A stretch of DNA of 64,000 nucleotides from Triatoma infestans. Lineage: Eukaryota > Arthropoda > Insecta > Hemiptera > Reduviidae. The position numbers and the translations under genes were made by a program. Each line of letters opens with the position of its first letter. The first letter of the stretch is position 1. Below the pieces are notes generated by a model, which did not search any database, had not been told where the DNA came from, and saw only the letters and a program-made list of their open reading frames with translations. Shown piece by piece: positions 9,261 through 19,849 of this stretch. The stretch lies in contig JAAEAF010001949.1 of the NCBI GenBank assembly GCA_011037195.1, positions 1-64,000 of the forward strand, in the 5' to 3' direction.

Positions 9261-10283
9261 ATTTTCTTCTTCCTTAATTCCGTTTCCACAGCATTCTTTC
9301 CCAATAATTATGTCATCTTCGTCTATCCTCTTCTTCTTTTCAAAACTTCTCTTTTTTTTTTGGCTTTTGGTTTATAATTGGTTTAATTATTTTCTTTTCT
9401 GTAACTATCTTCCCATTTCTTTTATTGTTTATCTACTTTCAATTTTGTCAGCTTTTACCTGTCTGCATTTTCTTTAGCTTTCTTCCACGAATGTGGAACA
9501 TACATTCGTATGGAATCTTCTCATATATTGAAGAGATACCATCTGATTATTTTCCAAAACCAATCAAACACTTAATGTAAGTTAGATATTCTTTCTTTAT
9601 CTTATTCTGTGTGGAATTATCGTCTCAAATCCCACTTCAGGCACCAGTCATTATTGGCTAACTTTCTAGCACGCCTGAGCTAATATCTAAATTAGTCAGT
9701 TAATACAAAAAAGTATTGAGTACTCTCCCCGATATAGAATAATGTAGTTTAGAATGAACAAGTGGCGTGAATGTAACGATTGGGATATATGTATTTATTG
9801 GTGTGATTGCAGTTGTGAATGGATAATTGAATGAATGTGTATGACGTATGAATGCAGTGAAAGGGAGCCAATCAAGGGTGGAGTTAACTACTAGAATGAT
9901 TGGAAGAGCATAATAACCGAAAGGTTCATTGCTCAAAAAAAAAAAAAAAAAAAAATACAAAAAATTAGCAAATTTAATGTAATAACAAGTCTAATTTCTT
10001 TATTAATCTTCTAAGTTACAAAATCAAAGTTTAGATCACAACCACTCAAGCTAAACAAACCACTAATTAAATTTCTGTAACAGTTATACACTATTAAAAT
10101 TTCTTATTAGCATTACTGCATTTTCATGTCTTATAGATTTAGTTCCTAAATAATTTATTACTCTAGCAGCTTGATATTTTATATATATTTATATATATCA
10201 TATGTTTGAACAGATATATGTGATTTTGATTTCCACAAAACAAAAATAATTTCAGTTTAAGTGATGTGTATCAGTTTTAGAAC
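9260..10283. other. Low-complexity AT-rich DNA, possible internal LTR-element remnant
   Basis: No recognisable protein domain. The text near 9780 (TATGTATTTATTGGTGTGA) resembles 43.09-43.16 kb downstream of another LTR-4 copy, hinting at shared non-coding internal sequence. Confidence 0.35.
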
Positions 10284-10287
10284 ATTT

Positions 10288-10670
10288 TGTAATGTCATAC
10301 TAACTCTTGTTATATTAAGGTTTTGCTAAAATACAATAAAATTTGATGTTGATAATTTCTAGTGGATGTGACAAAGAGAGAGAATTAGACAGAATGGAAT
10401 TTAGGAATGACTTAGAAATAAACGAGTAGATGTGTTGAATACTGATATAATGAAATAGAAACACAAATTGCAAGGACTTTACACTATTGAATGATATTAG
10501 AGAATGAGATAGCGAGAGAATAATTAAGAGAGAGAAACAGATTAGCTGAGATTTTGAAAGTAGTATGATGTTTGCTGACTGGCGACTAAAACTGTTCTGA
10601 ACTGTTTTTCTGTAAGTTCCATAATATTCTATAAATCCTGTGAATCTTTAATGATTCGGATCTCATTACA
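10288..10670 (-). mobile_element. Solo LTR-4, both termini present
   Basis: On the minus strand it runs from TGTAATGAGATCCGAATCAT to ...GTATGACATTACA, giving the TGTAATG/CATTACA inverted termini typical of this window. It includes CTCTCTCTTAATTATTCTCT and AGTGTAAAGTCCTTGC. The flanking 4-mers (ATTT and GAAT) do not match, so the copy may be a recombinant. Confidence 0.8.
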
Positions 10671-10674
10671 GAAT

Positions 10675-10766
10675 TTTATTTTTTTTTATTATATTTATTT
10701 TGCTTTTTTTAAAATTACAAATCTTATAAAAGCAGGAGTTCAGTAAGTAACAAAAACAAACAATCT
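10675..10766 (-). mobile_element. Small poly-A-tailed retroposed insertion at the LTR-4 edge
   Basis: TTCGGATCTCATTACA plus AATTT occurs on both sides of this roughly 90-bp insert (near 10656 and 10768), i.e. a target duplication of about 20 bp with one mismatch. On the minus strand the insert ends in an A-rich AAATAAATATAATAAAAAAA tail. No family was recognised. Confidence 0.6.
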
Positions 10767-11404
10767 ATTCGGATCTCATTACATAATTTAAATTAATTAA
10801 AAAATATCTCTCCATAGTTTTAATCCTTTTGCTGAATATTTTAATTTATGGCCCATTCAAGACGTGCAGTTTTTTTTGTTTAAAATTATCATTATTTTTA
10901 ATTGCATTCGATAGAATTTAATAATTATGTCATAATCTATTAAAGCTATAATATTCAAGTGCATTGTTTATTTTACTAGAGATTTGTTATATTTTTTTTA
11001 TTTATTTATTTTATAAAATATATGAATTTGGTAAATATCTAACAAATATCGGTAGGAGAAAGAAGGAAAGAGAGAAATGATATTGTATTTACTTTTTTGT
11101 AAATAAATGGTCCAGTGTGGTGGATTTTAATAAAACATTGAATCTGACAACCTACATTTTTTGTTGCTGGCAGAATATATATTTTATTTTTATTTTTTTT
11201 GGTTGAATATTCTATAATGTTTCTGTTTCAATATTGTATTTATATATTTTATTATTTAAAATACATTTCAAAATTTTTTTTTTTTTTACATATGTATATT
11301 TTAAAAATTCAAAAAAAACATTATTTTAATTTTAGAATACTGCATCAATTTAACTATAGATGCATTATTTTTACATTGTCTGTATTTTTGAAAATGATCC
11401 ATTT

Positions 11405-12620
11405 TTAAAAGTTATTTTATTATTATATTATTTTAGAGAAACGTTTTCTCGAAATAATTACCATTTGTTCTTTTTATGATGGTGCCAAAATTTCGATATC
11501 GAGTTTTCCACCGGAAATATCTGTATTGAGGTCCGCTGAGTCCAAAAAAAAGTGTTTTTTTTTTTTTTTAGCAAAAGGTCTGTGTGTGTATGTATGTGCG
11601 TGTGAACAGCATAGTTCAAAAACGAAAAAATCGGACAAAATTCAAACTTGATATTCCATATGGATATCACTATGGGATCCCTGTTAAAATTCCTCAACCG
11701 GAAGTACCACTTTACTGAATGGTTTTGTTTCACAATTTTCTCGAAAATGGCTCCAACGAATTTCTTCAAACTTGCTAAATCAAACTACACATAGAAAGAT
11801 CTAGAATTTTTATTTGTAAAATTTTTTCCCAGAAAAATGCATTTAAGGACAATTTTGGGGTAGGGGTGGGGGTTAGATTGACCTTTAAAATGCTATTTTA
11901 ATTTATTACATAATTCTGTTATATAAATAATATTAATTAAAATTAAATATGTTACTGAAATTGCGAGTTTGAATTAATATCAAGATGAGTGGAAGTGCGT
12001 TTTGGCTGAAAAGTGTTTCTACTATTTTCTCTAAAACGGCTCCAACGATTTTCCTTAAACTTAGTAAGTGAAACACACATATAATGAGCTACAACTTTTA
12101 TTTGAAAAATTTCTCTGGGTAAACTCATTTAAGGGGGCTTTTGGGGGTAGGTAGTGCTATGTCTGCCATTAAAAGTGCTATCTCTTGATTATACAATTCT
12201 ACCATATAGTAAAACTTTATTTGAAATCAATATATTACCAAAATTCCAAGTTTCAAGAAAATTAGTTAACCGGAAATGTATTTTTACTGAACAGTTCTCC
12301 ATAAAAACATACTTATTACATTAAATTTGGAATAGGGGCGGGTGCTGGTGTAGTGGTTATGAGCTAGACTTGTAAGTGGGAGGACCCCAGTTCGAGTCCA
12401 GCATATAACTGCTAAATTTTTTATATTTGTTTAAAAAATGTTAATAGTAAAGTAGGTGCTTCCGCCCCCCCTCCACGACACCTAATTTGGTAGTTGGACG
12501 TTAAGCCCGCCTGAAAAAATAGGCATTATATTTGGAATACTAACTAATAAAGTTTGTCAATTACAATTTTGAAAACTAGAGTAAGAGAAAGTATTCTGTG
12601 AGTGTTTCACACCAGTTTTT
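11405..12620 (+). mobile_element. MOD element, long copy interrupted by SINE-B
   Basis: Head with AATTTCGATATCGAGTTTTC, GAGGTCCGCTGAGTCCAAAA and a TG-rich run, then about three modules with GGAAGT landmarks near 11700, 11985 and 12270 (period about 285-290 bp), then the terminal block AACTAGAGTAAGAGAAAGT with GTGAGTGTTTCACACCAG to about 12620. A SINE-B sits inside at 12335-12524. The end GAGTAAGAGAAAGT is the reverse complement of the start ACTTTCTCTTACTC, so the element has inverted termini. No transposase is encoded. Confidence 0.8.
12335..12524 (+). mobile_element. SINE-B, full length with target duplication
   Basis: tRNA-like head (GGTGTAGTGGTTATGAGC; B box AGTTCGAGTCCAGC), a body with a run of C, and a 3' end with GTTGGACGTTAAGCCCGCC and GCCTGAAAAAATAGGC. 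Flanked by ATTAAATTTGGAATA (12320-12334) and ATTATATTTGGAATA (12525-12539), a 15-bp duplication with one mismatch. It lies inside MOD, so it is younger than that copy. Confidence 0.9.
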
Positions 12621-12739
12621 TTAAAAACTAAATTAATACAAACTAGTTTTTCTGTTTTAAGTTATTTCAATTTGAATTCAGAGTTAGTATAAGAATGACG
12701 ATAAGACAAAAATCAAGTGGGCTATACTTGCAGATTGTT

Positions 12740-12975
12740 GTAGGAGATTATTGCACTGCGACCTGAAAGATCTATTGTGCCCCCCGGAGCCTTCGCCAAT
12801 GCACAGCCGGCCTCCAAGCAGTGTTCTCTAGCTAATGACAACACTGCCTACCACTGGACAGTGAGTTGTAGAGGCTCCTAGGAAAAGAAAGTCTAAGAGC
12901 AGCATGCTGGATTCTAACTCAGGACCTCCGCGTTGCTAGTCTAGCGCGCTACCACTGAGCTAATTCCTTCCGTGT
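12740..12975 (-). mobile_element. SINE-A2 (LINE-like tail)
   Basis: On the minus strand: tRNA-like head with TAGCTCAGTGGTAGCGCG, body (AGGAGCCTCTACAACTCACTG; GGAGGCCGGCTGTGC), then a tail GGGGGGCACAATAGATCTTT and CAGGTCGCAGTGCAATAA instead of the A1 tail. The A2 tail matches the 3' end of the I-like LINE at 14.1 kb. Further A2 copies are at 41.6 and 57.7 kb. Confidence 0.85.
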
Positions 12976-13056
12976 CCCTAGGATTTCGCCAATTAACTAG
13001 TGACGGAGACCATAGTTTGTGTGCTGTGTTTGTCCTTGTCTGTAAAGTGTAGAGTG
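12976..13056. repeat. Composite repeat flank, left part
   Basis: Together with 13804-13930 this matches 57.92-58.08 kb: GCCAATTAACTAG and GTTTGTCCTTGTCTGTAAAG before the LTR, CCCCAAGTAACTGCATGCAA after it. The SINE-A2 lies next to this flank in both copies. Confidence 0.75.
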
Positions 13057-13803
13057 TGTAATGTGATAACAAGAAGGAGTGATAACAGAAATATATAATT
13101 TTTAATTATATAAATTATAACTAGTGGTGCCAGCCAGACGCTATTATTCAATACAATAGCTGCGGTCAGTGCACGGTCAAAGGGACTGCCCGCCAAAGAC
13201 ACACCGCTTTCACAAGGGTCAACAAGTCACTCAAAAGGCCGACCACCTGGCTACAGTCCTTTGATAACTACCATCACCAGTCGCCACACCTGTTCACCGA
13301 CCTATTCAAGACCTAGGGTCAACACACGGCAATAAACAAACACTCAAGACAGACCACCTGGCTACAGTCCTTTGATAACCGCCAAGACCTAGGGTCAACA
13401 CATAGCAAGAGATGTTTGAGTGTGACCCGTAATTACAAGACTTGTCAATGTGTGGTGATGGCAATATAAGGTCTCTCTCTACAGGAAGTGGGGAGGATTA
13501 TTCTTCAGTATTTCATCAGCGTAACATCAAGATTCTACCAGTGACATAATTCATACATCGGAGCGCGTCTCTATCTAAGTATTTATTATCAATTATTATA
13601 GTTGGTGCATTCTAGTTACACTTTAAATCATTCTAAATTAATTGTAGTTTATCTTTTCAAACGTTTAAATTATTGTTAAAATATACATATATCTATTTTC
13701 GTAAATTCGTAATTCATATTCCGCATAACAACTCTTTAAAATCTCTAACTCCCAACTATTCATCGCATCACAACAACTCACAAAGACATCTGAACCCATT
13801 ACA
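13057..13803 (+). mobile_element. Solo LTR-1, copy 1 (747 bp)
   Basis: Starts TGTAATGTGATAACAAG and ends CATTACA (perfect 7-bp inverted termini). Flanked by the 4-bp duplication AGTG at 13053-13056 and 13804-13807. A second copy at 46914-47663 aligns throughout (AACTAGTGGTGCCAGCCAG, CGGTCAGTGCACGGTCAAAG, ACCACCTGGCTACAGTC, ACATCGGAGCGCGTC). The homologous locus at about 57.98 kb lacks it. No internal retroelement genes lie next to it. The host superfamily cannot be told from the LTR alone; 4-bp duplications suit Gypsy-type integrases. Confidence 0.92.
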
Positions 13804-13935
13804 AGTGTATGTAGTTTAAGTATATTGTGTATTGTTCTGACGAAGTGCATGGAGTACTGAGGTGTGGTAACCCGTGGGGTCGCTACTCCCCAAGTAACTG
13901 CATGCAACAGATATCCCTTGCGGGCGGGCTATACT
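13804..13935. repeat. Composite repeat flank, right part
   Basis: Continues the repeat interrupted by solo LTR-1; matches about 57.99-58.08 kb (GTAACCCGT, CCCCAAGTAACTGCATGCAA, CCCTTGCGGGC). Confidence 0.75.
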
Positions 13936-13994
13936 TACACGACATTCTCTTACAGCAATTAATACAATTTAATTGACAAATTTTTATTTACAAG

Positions 13995-14092
13995 CATTTA
14001 TTTAGGCTTGGTATAAAAAAAAGGGTGGTGGTTTCTCAGAACCACCCTGGAGAAATATTTTAAATAAATATGATTTGCATTTATGTGGGTCG
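13995..14092 (-). mobile_element. MOD fragment at a LINE insertion point
   Basis: On the minus strand it contains the MOD landmark for CTTTTATTTGAAACATTTCTCC in decayed form. It includes the inverted pair AGGGTGGTGGTTTC/GAACCACCCT. It abuts the LINE 3' end exactly as the MOD fragment at 53.5-53.6 kb does. Confidence 0.55.
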
Positions 14093-14760
14093 ATTTTTTT
14101 TTTTTTTTTTTTGAGGGTTCTGCACTGCGACCATTTTGTTGATCTATTGTACCCCCTCTGGTGCCTTACTCATCTACAGCACCCTCTCCAGGTTGAGCTC
14201 CCTAAGGAAGGGTCTAGGGTGAATCCTGGAGGGATTCTAGGTTGGATATTTCCTCCTCCCCTATCTGGTAACAACGCAGGCTATTAAATCTTCTTTGGAT
14301 GACGGCATCGCAGTCCTTGAGGTAATGCATCCGGACGTTCCTCCATTTCCCCACAGAATCTGCATGTGCCATCGTCTTCTAGGCCCAGCTTCCTCAGGTG
14401 TCTCCCCTGAGTCTGCAGTGTCCCGTAAGAAATCCCGTAATGACACGGATCTTGTTCTTACTCAGACTGATACAGGCTTTCGACCTTTCCTGGTTGTAGC
14501 CTATCAGACAGACCTTATGGCCTGTCTCAGTCCCGGAAGAATGTTTCAGAGACAAGCTCTTTATGCCACCTCCTCCTTTTATTGATTTCTTCTAAGAATA
14601 ACTGGTCGTTGAACTCCGCAAAAGGGCTCAGGCCCCAAGCGGCACCTTCTTTTACCAGGATGTCGACCATCTCATTACCTTCTACGCCGATATGTCCCGG
14701 CACCCAGAATAGGTTATGTGTGTCCATAATATACAAAGTTTAGAGAAAATTATTAGAGAT
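14093..14760 (-). pseudogene. I-like LINE, 3' end: RNase H C-terminus, knuckle domain and 3' UTR
   Basis: Minus strand, 5'-truncated. The frame at 14527-14736 reads FWVPGHIGVEGNEMVDIL, the C-terminal part of an RNase H domain with the catalytic-region His and Asp. Broken frames continue toward lower coordinates through a GHLRKLGLEDDGTC knuckle-like region. The 3' UTR ends with GTACAATAGATC, GGTCGCAGTGCAGAACCCTC and poly-A. Relatives in the same orientation lie at 52.7 and 53.6 kb. RNase H after the RT is typical of I, R1 and LOA-type LINEs; the exact clade is not resolved. Inactive. Confidence 0.8.
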
Positions 14761-15955
14761 AAACTCGGAAAAGTAAAAAAAAAAAAAATATGAATAATAA
14801 ATCAGTGAAGAACCAATTCCGCTTGATGCGTTTTTTTTGACTGAAACCTTCTTAAACAAGTTTAAATTTCCTGCTACTTTTAGTTTTTTGGAGATATTTT
14901 TTCACACACACACACAAATGCAGACAAATTCGCTAAAATCATTTTTTACCGTCCTCAGGAAACCTCAAAATATTTATTTCCGGTGGTAACGCAAACATGA
15001 AAGCAATAATTCTCTTATAGTGGATAAGAGAAAGTAGAAAAAAAAAATAATAATAATAATAAAATAAACAACTCTGGCAAATTCACTGTTTGAATTATGT
15101 ATTATGTTAGCCAGAGCTAGGCATGTGGTGATGAAAGTATGTTTTACGATAGTTTATGCCAAGATAACAGGTGGATGTATTCGCATCATAAAATCTATGT
15201 TCTTTTACTCTTTAAAGAAGGAATTCCGTCTGACTTTGTGATGAATAGGAAATCCAAATGTTGGACACCATTTTCGTGTGTAAACTTTAAAATTACATTA
15301 CAGTTTACATTTTTTTTTTTTAGAAAGATTTTGTTCTGTTCGGTTATCCTTATTAGTAATATAATAATTTGTTCATGAAAAGGTTAAAGCAATAGTATTT
15401 ATTGTTGAACATGATTACGACCATGAAATAGGATAAAGTAAGCTCCTGGTATGATAGACTCACACTACTTTCTCCTATACTGTTGGTTATATGACGAACT
15501 TTCTTTACAATTGGATGAATTTTTTTACTAAGTTCGAAACGTAAAGATAACGATGGAGAGATCTTGGAAACCTAAAGCAGATATAGTTGATTAAATTTCA
15601 GAAGATAGTGCCAATAATAATTGAACAAATCAGAATAAAATTTAAACTTTAACGGCATACACCATTTCGAAAAAATGTTTAAATTGAAAAGAATGGAATA
15701 TTTCTGTGTTATATTATGCATTTCATGTTTCAAGAAAATAATGGAATGTCGAAAAAAAATGACCATTTTTCCATAAAAAAGAAAATCAACTTTTTATTAA
15801 TGTTAAAAATATAGCTCATTGTGATTCGATTGTTTGTTAGCCGTCTTTCTGCTAGCTGTTGGTTACTTCGTTGATTGACATGAGGTGTACAACACACACC
15901 TGTTATTTGATTATGCATTTTTTTTTTTCTTTTAAACTAGAAAAAAAAATATTTA
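14761..15955. other. AT-rich DNA with a weak MOD-like trace
   Basis: The part at about 14900-15025 (CA repeat, GTCCTCAGGAAACCTCAAAA, TTTCCGGTGGTAAC, GAGAAAGT) resembles a minus-strand MOD head. From 15025 to 15955 nothing recognisable was seen beyond poly-A/T and short chance frames. Confidence 0.4.
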
Positions 15956-16094
15956 TTTTTCTTTCACTTACGACGATTCTAGCAAAGTAAGCATTTTAAT
16001 GTCAGTACAAAAAAAGAACTACCTTTATAAACAATCAATTTTTATTATTTATTTATTTATTTATTTTTTACTTTTTACTTTATCTTACCGTTGT

Positions 16095-16365
16095 TAAAGG
16101 AGGAAGTATTGTAATCGTGTCAAATTTTCTATATTAAGTGTTCACCGGAAATACCTACGTATGTTTGTGTGGGGCTCAGCATAACTCAAAAACGAAAAAA
16201 ATCATAGAATGTTTAAACTTTGTGTTTCGTTTACGGCTATTACAGGCGACTTTGTTATAAAGTCTAGATCAAAATCGGACAACCGATAATAACACCTTTT
16301 GTAAGTAGATTTATTATTATTTTTTTTTTTTTGCCATTTTCTCAAGAGTGAAAAATATTGAGTAG
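16095..16365 (+). mobile_element. MOD element head, left half of a split copy
   Basis: GAGGAAGTATTGTAATCGTG-type start, TTCACCGGAAATACC, AACTCAAAAACGAAAAAA, then the module start with TTGCCATTTTCTCAAGAG. Continuity is lost at about 16365 and MOD sequence resumes near 17190. Confidence 0.7.
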
Positions 16366-16799
16366 ACTGTATATAATTGTTGAGCAAATAGCAGATTAAA
16401 AATTTATAATTATATGAAAAAAAAAATGAATATATAAATTAAATTTAAAATCAGAAGTCAATAGTAATTGTCCCTTTGTGGCCACTGCACAAGGAGCGAC
16501 TGGACCAAAACCAAAAAGGAACAATTCAATATATTTTTATTATCACTTTCAAGAAGCCAAAGGAAAGGAGCTTACCTTAAAACGCAGAATCCCTGATTGC
16601 CAGTACTGGAAGATATGTTCTTAGCCCATATCGGGGAAAAGAGAAGATCAAAAATATGGATAAGGAAATATTTCTTATGCGCCTTCAACTCTTGAGTCTT
16701 CACCAATACAATGCCACTTGGTTGATGATCGTAGATAATAATTAAAACAGTTTCCAGAAGCTGCACGGCAGGGACATTCAAACGGATGAAACAACCATG

Positions 16800-17176
16800 T
16801 GATTTCACAATTAGCCTATGCAGGCCGGAAGAACCGTTATAACTCAGTCAGTCGACAAAAGGACCAGTTTATTGACACTATCCAAGAAAACCCAGGAGAA
16901 GTGACTTTCACAATTAAGGGCAACTGAATTGGCATAAATTGTATAGACTGAATTACTATCCTAAGTAGTACAACTGACTTGTACGCGACTGACTCATACG
17001 AGTTTTACATTGCTACTAATTAAGAGGAAGATAAGACATAGGTTACCCCTTTTCTACATCTAGGACACAGCCTAATAGATTAGTAAATTATTATTAAGGC
17101 AATACCATACCCCCTCCGAAATAAAATTATTGTACGCTGTTGGCGGCAAATTTAAATTTATATTAAATACCGAACA
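16800..17176 (-). mobile_element. LTR-5, copy 2
   Basis: Ends at 17176 with the minus-strand terminus TGTTCGGTATTTA and aligns with 1-505 (GGCGGCAAATTTAAATT, GGACACAGCCTAA, GTACAACTGACTTGTACG against TACAACTTGCTTGTTCG). It contains only one copy of the block duplicated in copy 1. It splits a MOD element. The far boundary is uncertain. Confidence 0.55.
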
Positions 17177-17189
17177 AGGGAGTTTGATT

Positions 17190-17640
17190 TAAGGATGAAA
17201 TTAGACTTTCCTTTGAAGTGCCATTTCCATATATAATACCAATCTATTATCTAATAAATAATTATAATTATATGTTGCGAAAAAGTTTGAAGAAAATCGA
17301 TTAACCGGAAGTGGCACATTACTGAACATTTTTTTTTTTTTTCAGTTCCCTGGAATTTTCTCCATAAAAACACCGACGGATTTCATTAAACTTTTTATAC
17401 TAACTAAACATACAGACGTGTATATCACTTCTTCTTTTTTTTACGGCGGAAGGAAGTTTATGCTATCCTCATAAAAATTAGGTTAATAAAGTTTGGATAC
17501 TTCCATTCATATAAATTGTTGATAGAATAAACATGTAGTAAAATTATATATTAGAACAGAATTAGTCAATTATAATTATGTAACTTGCGGCAAGAGAAAG
17601 TTGTGTGAGTGTTTCATAGCAGATTTTTTTTTCTTTCCAA
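17190..17640 (+). mobile_element. MOD element, right half with 3' end
   Basis: Contains GATTAACCGGAAGTGGC...TTACTGAAC, TTTTCTCCATAAAAACACCG, then the end block with GCAAGAGAAAGTTGTGTGAG and TGTTTCATAGCAG. This equals the MOD termini at 12.6 and 63.47 kb. Confidence 0.75.
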
Positions 17641-18050
17641 GCATTTGAAATATGGGATTGGAAATTGTAATCCCCATTTCATTACCAGGATTACCAAAAT
17701 ACAAAATTTGCATTTAATATAAGTTCTGTAACGTTAAAATAACCTATTAGGCATGGGCATCAAGAATGGAAATTTTTGAGCAAACAATTGCATATTGTCA
17801 ACACTTTCTGACTCCAACGAGTAAATTTCTAAATCGTAAAAGTGACAAAATAGTTCTGAAGTGTTGTAGTCCATATATTGAAAAGAATGGTTGTACACCA
17901 TGATAAGGAAATAGCCCCTCTGAAAAATTTACTTTTTAGAAGAATTTATTTATTGGAGGTAATCATGTAGTGGGGGTTTTAGGGGTTTATAATTAATAAG
18001 TAATGGAAGATTCTTCTCGACCGTTCTTAAATGAAAGAAAAGGATTTTGA
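17641..18050. other. Unassigned AT-rich DNA
   Basis: No coding trace. CATGATAAGGAAATAGCCCC at about 17898 recurs at about 18414. Confidence 0.45.
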
Positions 18051-18053
18051 GAT

Positions 18054-18580
18054 TCAGTCTTTCTAAAAAAATAAGAAACCTTAAATTCTTGCCAACGTTT
18101 TGACAAATATACGAGTGTCTTTTTCAAGGCATTAAAAAAAAACTATCAAATAATATTCAAAACATAAATTTAAAAACTTATGTATAAATTTGGAAAATAA
18201 AAAGTTGAGAACACCTCAACATCACAGAGAATAATGAACAAATTAAAAAAAAAAAAATGTTTATTATTTTTTTTAATTTGTTCACTATTCTCTGTGATGT
18301 TGAGGTGTTCTCAACTTTTTATTTAAATTTATGTTTTGAATATTATTTGATAGTTTTTTTTTAATACCTTGAAAAAGACAATAAAATCAAGAATGGAACT
18401 TGATAAGGAAATACCATGATAAGGAAATAGCCCCTGAATAGACCACTGTCTTCGCTCTTGAAGATAGTGATAAAATGAGGCGTCCACTGTCCTTTTATCC
18501 TTCAATATAGATCCCTGTGTCGAAACGTTGGCAAGAATTAAGTTTTCTTATTTTTTAAAAAGACCGAATCTCACAATCCT
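18054..18580. repeat. Inverted-repeat (fold-back) element with an insertion in the right arm
   Basis: The left arm (about 18054-18245) is repeated in reverse complement by about 18265-18380 and 18515-18575. Landmarks are ATTCTCTGTGATGTTGAGGT with its complement, and TTCTTGCCAACGTTTTGACA against TGTCGAAACGTTGGCAAGAA. The right arm is broken at 18382-18515 by about 134 bp that include GTCTTCGCTCTTGAAGATAG and a block found again at about 18783-18855. The centre is poly-A/poly-T. Confidence 0.75.
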
Positions 18581-19164
18581 TTTTCTTCTTTATTAATAAG
18601 TAAAGTTATGATTACTACAGTATAATTAATATATATACACTGATAATTCTAAGGACTTGACTTAATTAGGAGATTAAGAGACGGGGAGAGAAAACTAAAT
18701 GGGTGATAGATTGAGAGATAGGAATAATTAACAGTGTGTAGACTGGATGTTTGTTGTTGGCTGGTAGCCACGGAAGGTGTGTGTCTTCGCTCTTGAAGAT
18801 AGTGATAAAATGAGGAGTCCACTGTCCTTTTATCCTTCAATATAGATACCTGTGGTAGGGGAAGCAGAACGATACCACATCCCCAACCCTTGGTTGGCTT
18901 TGTTTGAAAATACGACCTTGGCGTTCCTTGCGGATAGGAGGCAACTAATCTGTCGAGTGATATGCTATCACAATCATATTAGCCACCATTTATGCCAGAA
19001 AAGTTACAGACTGTATATTATACAACTGAATCAGTTTTTGTTCTTTTTATACATTAAAAAATTTAGTTTGTCTATGAACTTGCAAGCGAGTTTTCTTTTT
19101 TCTAATACTTTTAGAGGGAAAACCTATCAAAAAAAAAAAACTTTTTGTTTTGTTTTGTAGAAAT

Positions 19165-19795
19165 TGTAATGGAATCAGATATTAGATGTAATGGAATCGT
19201 TTGATGTGTGATTCCTGGAGTAGCAGATGTCTTGAAGAGGGCGGAAGTTAGTTTGAGAGATTTGGAAGTTAGTGCTCGAATTATTAAACGGTTTTTTATA
19301 TAAAAATAAACTGTATTTTAACAATAATTTAAACGTGATAAATGGTAACTAATAACTATAATAAAATACTTAATAATAAATAGAAGATAAATAGCTGATA
19401 ATTTAGAATGGTTAAAATAACGAACTAAAGTGCACAACTACGAGAATGATAAGTTGAATATAACTGTGAATTGCCGCTCGTGTATAGTTTGGTCGTAGAT
19501 GATATAATAATCCTCTCGTCGTATATCATAGAGTTTATATATACTGTTGTTCACACTCACACCAAGACATCTGTCTTAGTGTGCGGCCTTGTGCGACCTT
19601 CGTAGTTTTCTGACCTTATTTAGTGGCCATACTTATCGCGGTGCCTGCCTTTTGATGTGAGAATTGATGAAAAGGCTTTGTTGTTTGTTTGGTTGACCGC
19701 AGCTGTCGGCGGCCAACAGTGTACTGTTTTCACCTTTTGTAAATTATTTCTTTGGTGTACTTTGCCGATGTCAATGACTTTGCCATGTCATTACA
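19165..19795 (+). mobile_element. Solo LTR-2, copy 1 (631 bp)
   Basis: TGTAATGGAATC at the start and CATGTCATTACA at the end. Flanked by AAAT (19161-19164) and AAAT (19796-19799). The first 22 bp are imperfectly repeated (TGTAATGGAATC again at 19187), a small terminal duplication absent from copy 2. Aligns with 27794-28440 over its whole length (TCTTGAAGAGGGCGGAAGTT, CACACTCACACCAAGACATC). No adjacent internal genes. Confidence 0.92.
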
Positions 19796-19849
19796 AAATT
19801 TACAATCTGTATTTACATATATTCAATGAGTAAATAAGCTGATGAAAGA

